Source of the DNA: Gemmatimonadota bacterium | Lineage (GTDB): Bacteria > Gemmatimonadota > Gemmatimonadetes > Gemmatimonadales > Gemmatimonadaceae | Length of the DNA stretch: 6,597 bases | Direction: 5' to 3' | Assembly (NCBI GenBank): GCA_003142495.1 | Contig: PLMM01000307.1 | Coordinates: forward strand, 1-6,597 | Part shown: in pieces, positions 5,801 to 6,597 of the stretch | How positions within the stretch are numbered: position 1 is the stretch's first letter | Layout: each line of letters begins with the position of its first letter | The notes under the pieces: model-generated | The model's input: only the letters and a program-made list of their open reading frames with translations | The model's database searches: none | What the model was told of the DNA's origin: nothing | Position numbers and translations under genes: made by a program

Positions 5801-6556
5801 ATGTCCAGCTCTCTCCTTTCCGCGCCAACGCTTGCCTCGCCGCCGGCGCCGCCGATCCCGAAGCTCGAGCGCCCGCTCGCGCCCGAGGCGCTGATCGCCG
5901 CGCTGCGCGGCTTTCATGGCTCGTACTATGTCGAGCATCCGTTTCATCATCTGATGCACGACGGCAAGCTCACGCAGCGACAGATGCAGGGATGGGTCGC
6001 GAATCGGCTCGCGTACCAGCGCGCGATCCCGCGCAAGGATGGCGCGATCATCTCGAACTGTCCCGTGCCCGAGGTGCGTCGCAAGTGGATCCAGCGCATC
6101 ATCGATCACGATGGGCTCAAGGAAGGCGAGGGCGGCATTGAGAAGTGGATTCAGCTCGGAATCGCGTTCGGTGTTCCGCGCGAGGAGATGGAGGACGAGA
6201 GGCACGTACTTCCCGGCGTGCGCTTCGCTGCGGAGATGTACGTGAACTTCTGCAAGACGAAGCCGTGGGTGGAAGCGGCGGCTTCGTCGCTCACCGAGTT
6301 GTTCGCGCCGGACATCATGCGGCGCAGGCTCGAGTCGCTGCCCAAACACTATCCGTGGATTCGCGCGGACGCGTACGACTATTTCAATAGTCGCTTGACG
6401 CAGGCGCCGCGCGACAGCACTCACGGCCTCGAGATCGTCACGACGTACTGCACCACCGTCGAGACGCAGCAGCGCGCGTTCGAGGCGCTGGCGTTCAAGA
6501 TCGAGATGCTCTGGGTGATGATCGACACGATCTACAACGCGTACCGCGAAGAGTGA
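5801..6556 (+). CDS. pqqC: Pyrroloquinoline-quinone synthase PqqC
   Basis: PqqC is the cofactorless oxidase that catalyses the last step of PQQ formation, ring closure and eight-electron oxidation of the bicyclic intermediate AHQQ. The frame encodes 251 residues from the ATG at 5801, the usual length. Its alignment to the Klebsiella pneumoniae enzyme (from memory) is ungapped from about residue 40, with an offset of 19. Shared blocks include MQGWVANR (62-69), RRKWIQRIIDHDG (93-105), ERHVLPGVRFA (133-143), SSLTELFAP (162-170), KHYPWI (182-187) and HGLEI (208-212). Active-site equivalents are kept at Arg69, Gln73, Lys79, His103 (His84 in Klebsiella), Tyr147, Arg176, Tyr194, Arg198 and Lys233. 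The His154 position is Met173 and the His24 position is Tyr43. In-frame starts also exist at 5765 (GTG) and 5783 (ATG). I chose 5801 because a -10 element sits just upstream and conservation starts only at about residue 25. The first 25 residues are a Pro/Ala/Ser-rich extension. Probable pqqD follows after 5 nt. Confidence 0.95.
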   Translation: MSSSLLSAPTLASPPAPPIPKLERPLAPEALIAALRGFHGSYYVEHPFHHLMHDGKLTQRQMQGWVANRLAYQRAIPRKDGAIISNCPVPEVRRKWIQRIIDHDGLKEGEGGIEKWIQLGIAFGVPREEMEDERHVLPGVRFAAEMYVNFCKTKPWVEAAASSLTELFAPDIMRRRLESLPKHYPWIRADAYDYFNSRLTQAPRDSTHGLEIVTTYCTTVETQQRAFEALAFKIEMLWVMIDTIYNAYREE

Positions 6557-6561
6557 CGGCG

Positions 6562-6597
6562 ATGGCACTCACGAGCGCATCGCGCCCCAAGCTCTGG
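6562..6597 (+). CDS. pqqD: Probable PqqD, first 12 codons (cut by window edge)
   Basis: An ATG five bases after the pqqC stop opens a frame reading MALTSASRPKLW up to the window end. Position after pqqC and the Arg-Pro-Lys-Leu start, typical of the beginning of PqqD proteins, point to PqqD, the small (about 90-residue) chaperone that binds the PqqA precursor peptide and presents it to the radical-SAM enzyme PqqE. Only 12 residues are visible, so the call rests mainly on gene order. No strong Shine-Dalgarno is present, so coupling to pqqC translation is likely. Confidence 0.62.
   Translation, partial: MALTSASRPKLW

Noticed and set aside
5627..6568. A 313-codon minus-strand frame opposite pqqC
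   Set aside because: pqqC on the plus strand is unambiguous. The antisense translation has no recognisable domain.
6563..6580. TGGCAC near the pqqD start as the -24 half of a sigma-54 promoter
   Set aside because: No TGC half follows at the required distance. I found no other convincing -24/-12 pair in the gaps.

Overview
The window is GC-rich and densely coding. It holds the beginning or middle of two transcription units running in opposite directions. Many starts lack a clear Shine-Dalgarno, and at least two look leaderless. Together with the gene content this suggests a soil or environmental bacterium from a GC-rich phylum. Gemmatimonadota or Acidobacteriota would fit, but this is a guess from style, since nothing here is diagnostic of taxonomy. 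No mobile element, RNA gene or CRISPR array is visible.

Left part (1-1092, minus strand): an osmoprotectant-type (glycine betaine/carnitine/choline, OpuC/Osm/ProU-like) ABC transporter. The ATPase gene comes first and is followed after 8 nt by a secreted substrate-binding protein, which is cut by the left edge of the window. The permease is not visible and probably lies beyond that edge. A 67-nt divergent region (1093-1159) separates this unit from a plus-strand DUF488 gene. That gene's start sits exactly where a -10 element predicts transcription to begin, inside a perfect inverted repeat.

Centre (1822-4826, plus strand): a two-component system, consisting of a membrane-bound HAMP/HisKA/HATPase sensor kinase and an NtrC-type response regulator (receiver, sigma-54 AAA+ domain, Fis helix-turn-helix). 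The two genes overlap by 4 nt (ATGA).

Right part (4833-6597, plus strand): pyrroloquinoline quinone (PQQ) biosynthesis genes in the order pqqB, pqqC, then the first codons of a probable pqqD. pqqB begins only 6 nt after the regulator stop, so kinase, regulator and pqqB look like one transcription unit. pqqC is preceded by a 59-nt gap with its own candidate promoter. PqqB is thought to supply the hydroxylated tyrosine of the precursor, PqqD is the peptide chaperone for PqqA and PqqE, and PqqC performs the final oxidation and ring closure. pqqA and pqqE are not in the window.

The most notable points are the tight linkage of an NtrC-type two-component system to PQQ synthesis, PqqC with two active-site histidine positions replaced relative to the Klebsiella enzyme, a sensor kinase with Gly after the phospho-accepting His, and two genes with identically spaced leaderless-type promoters.
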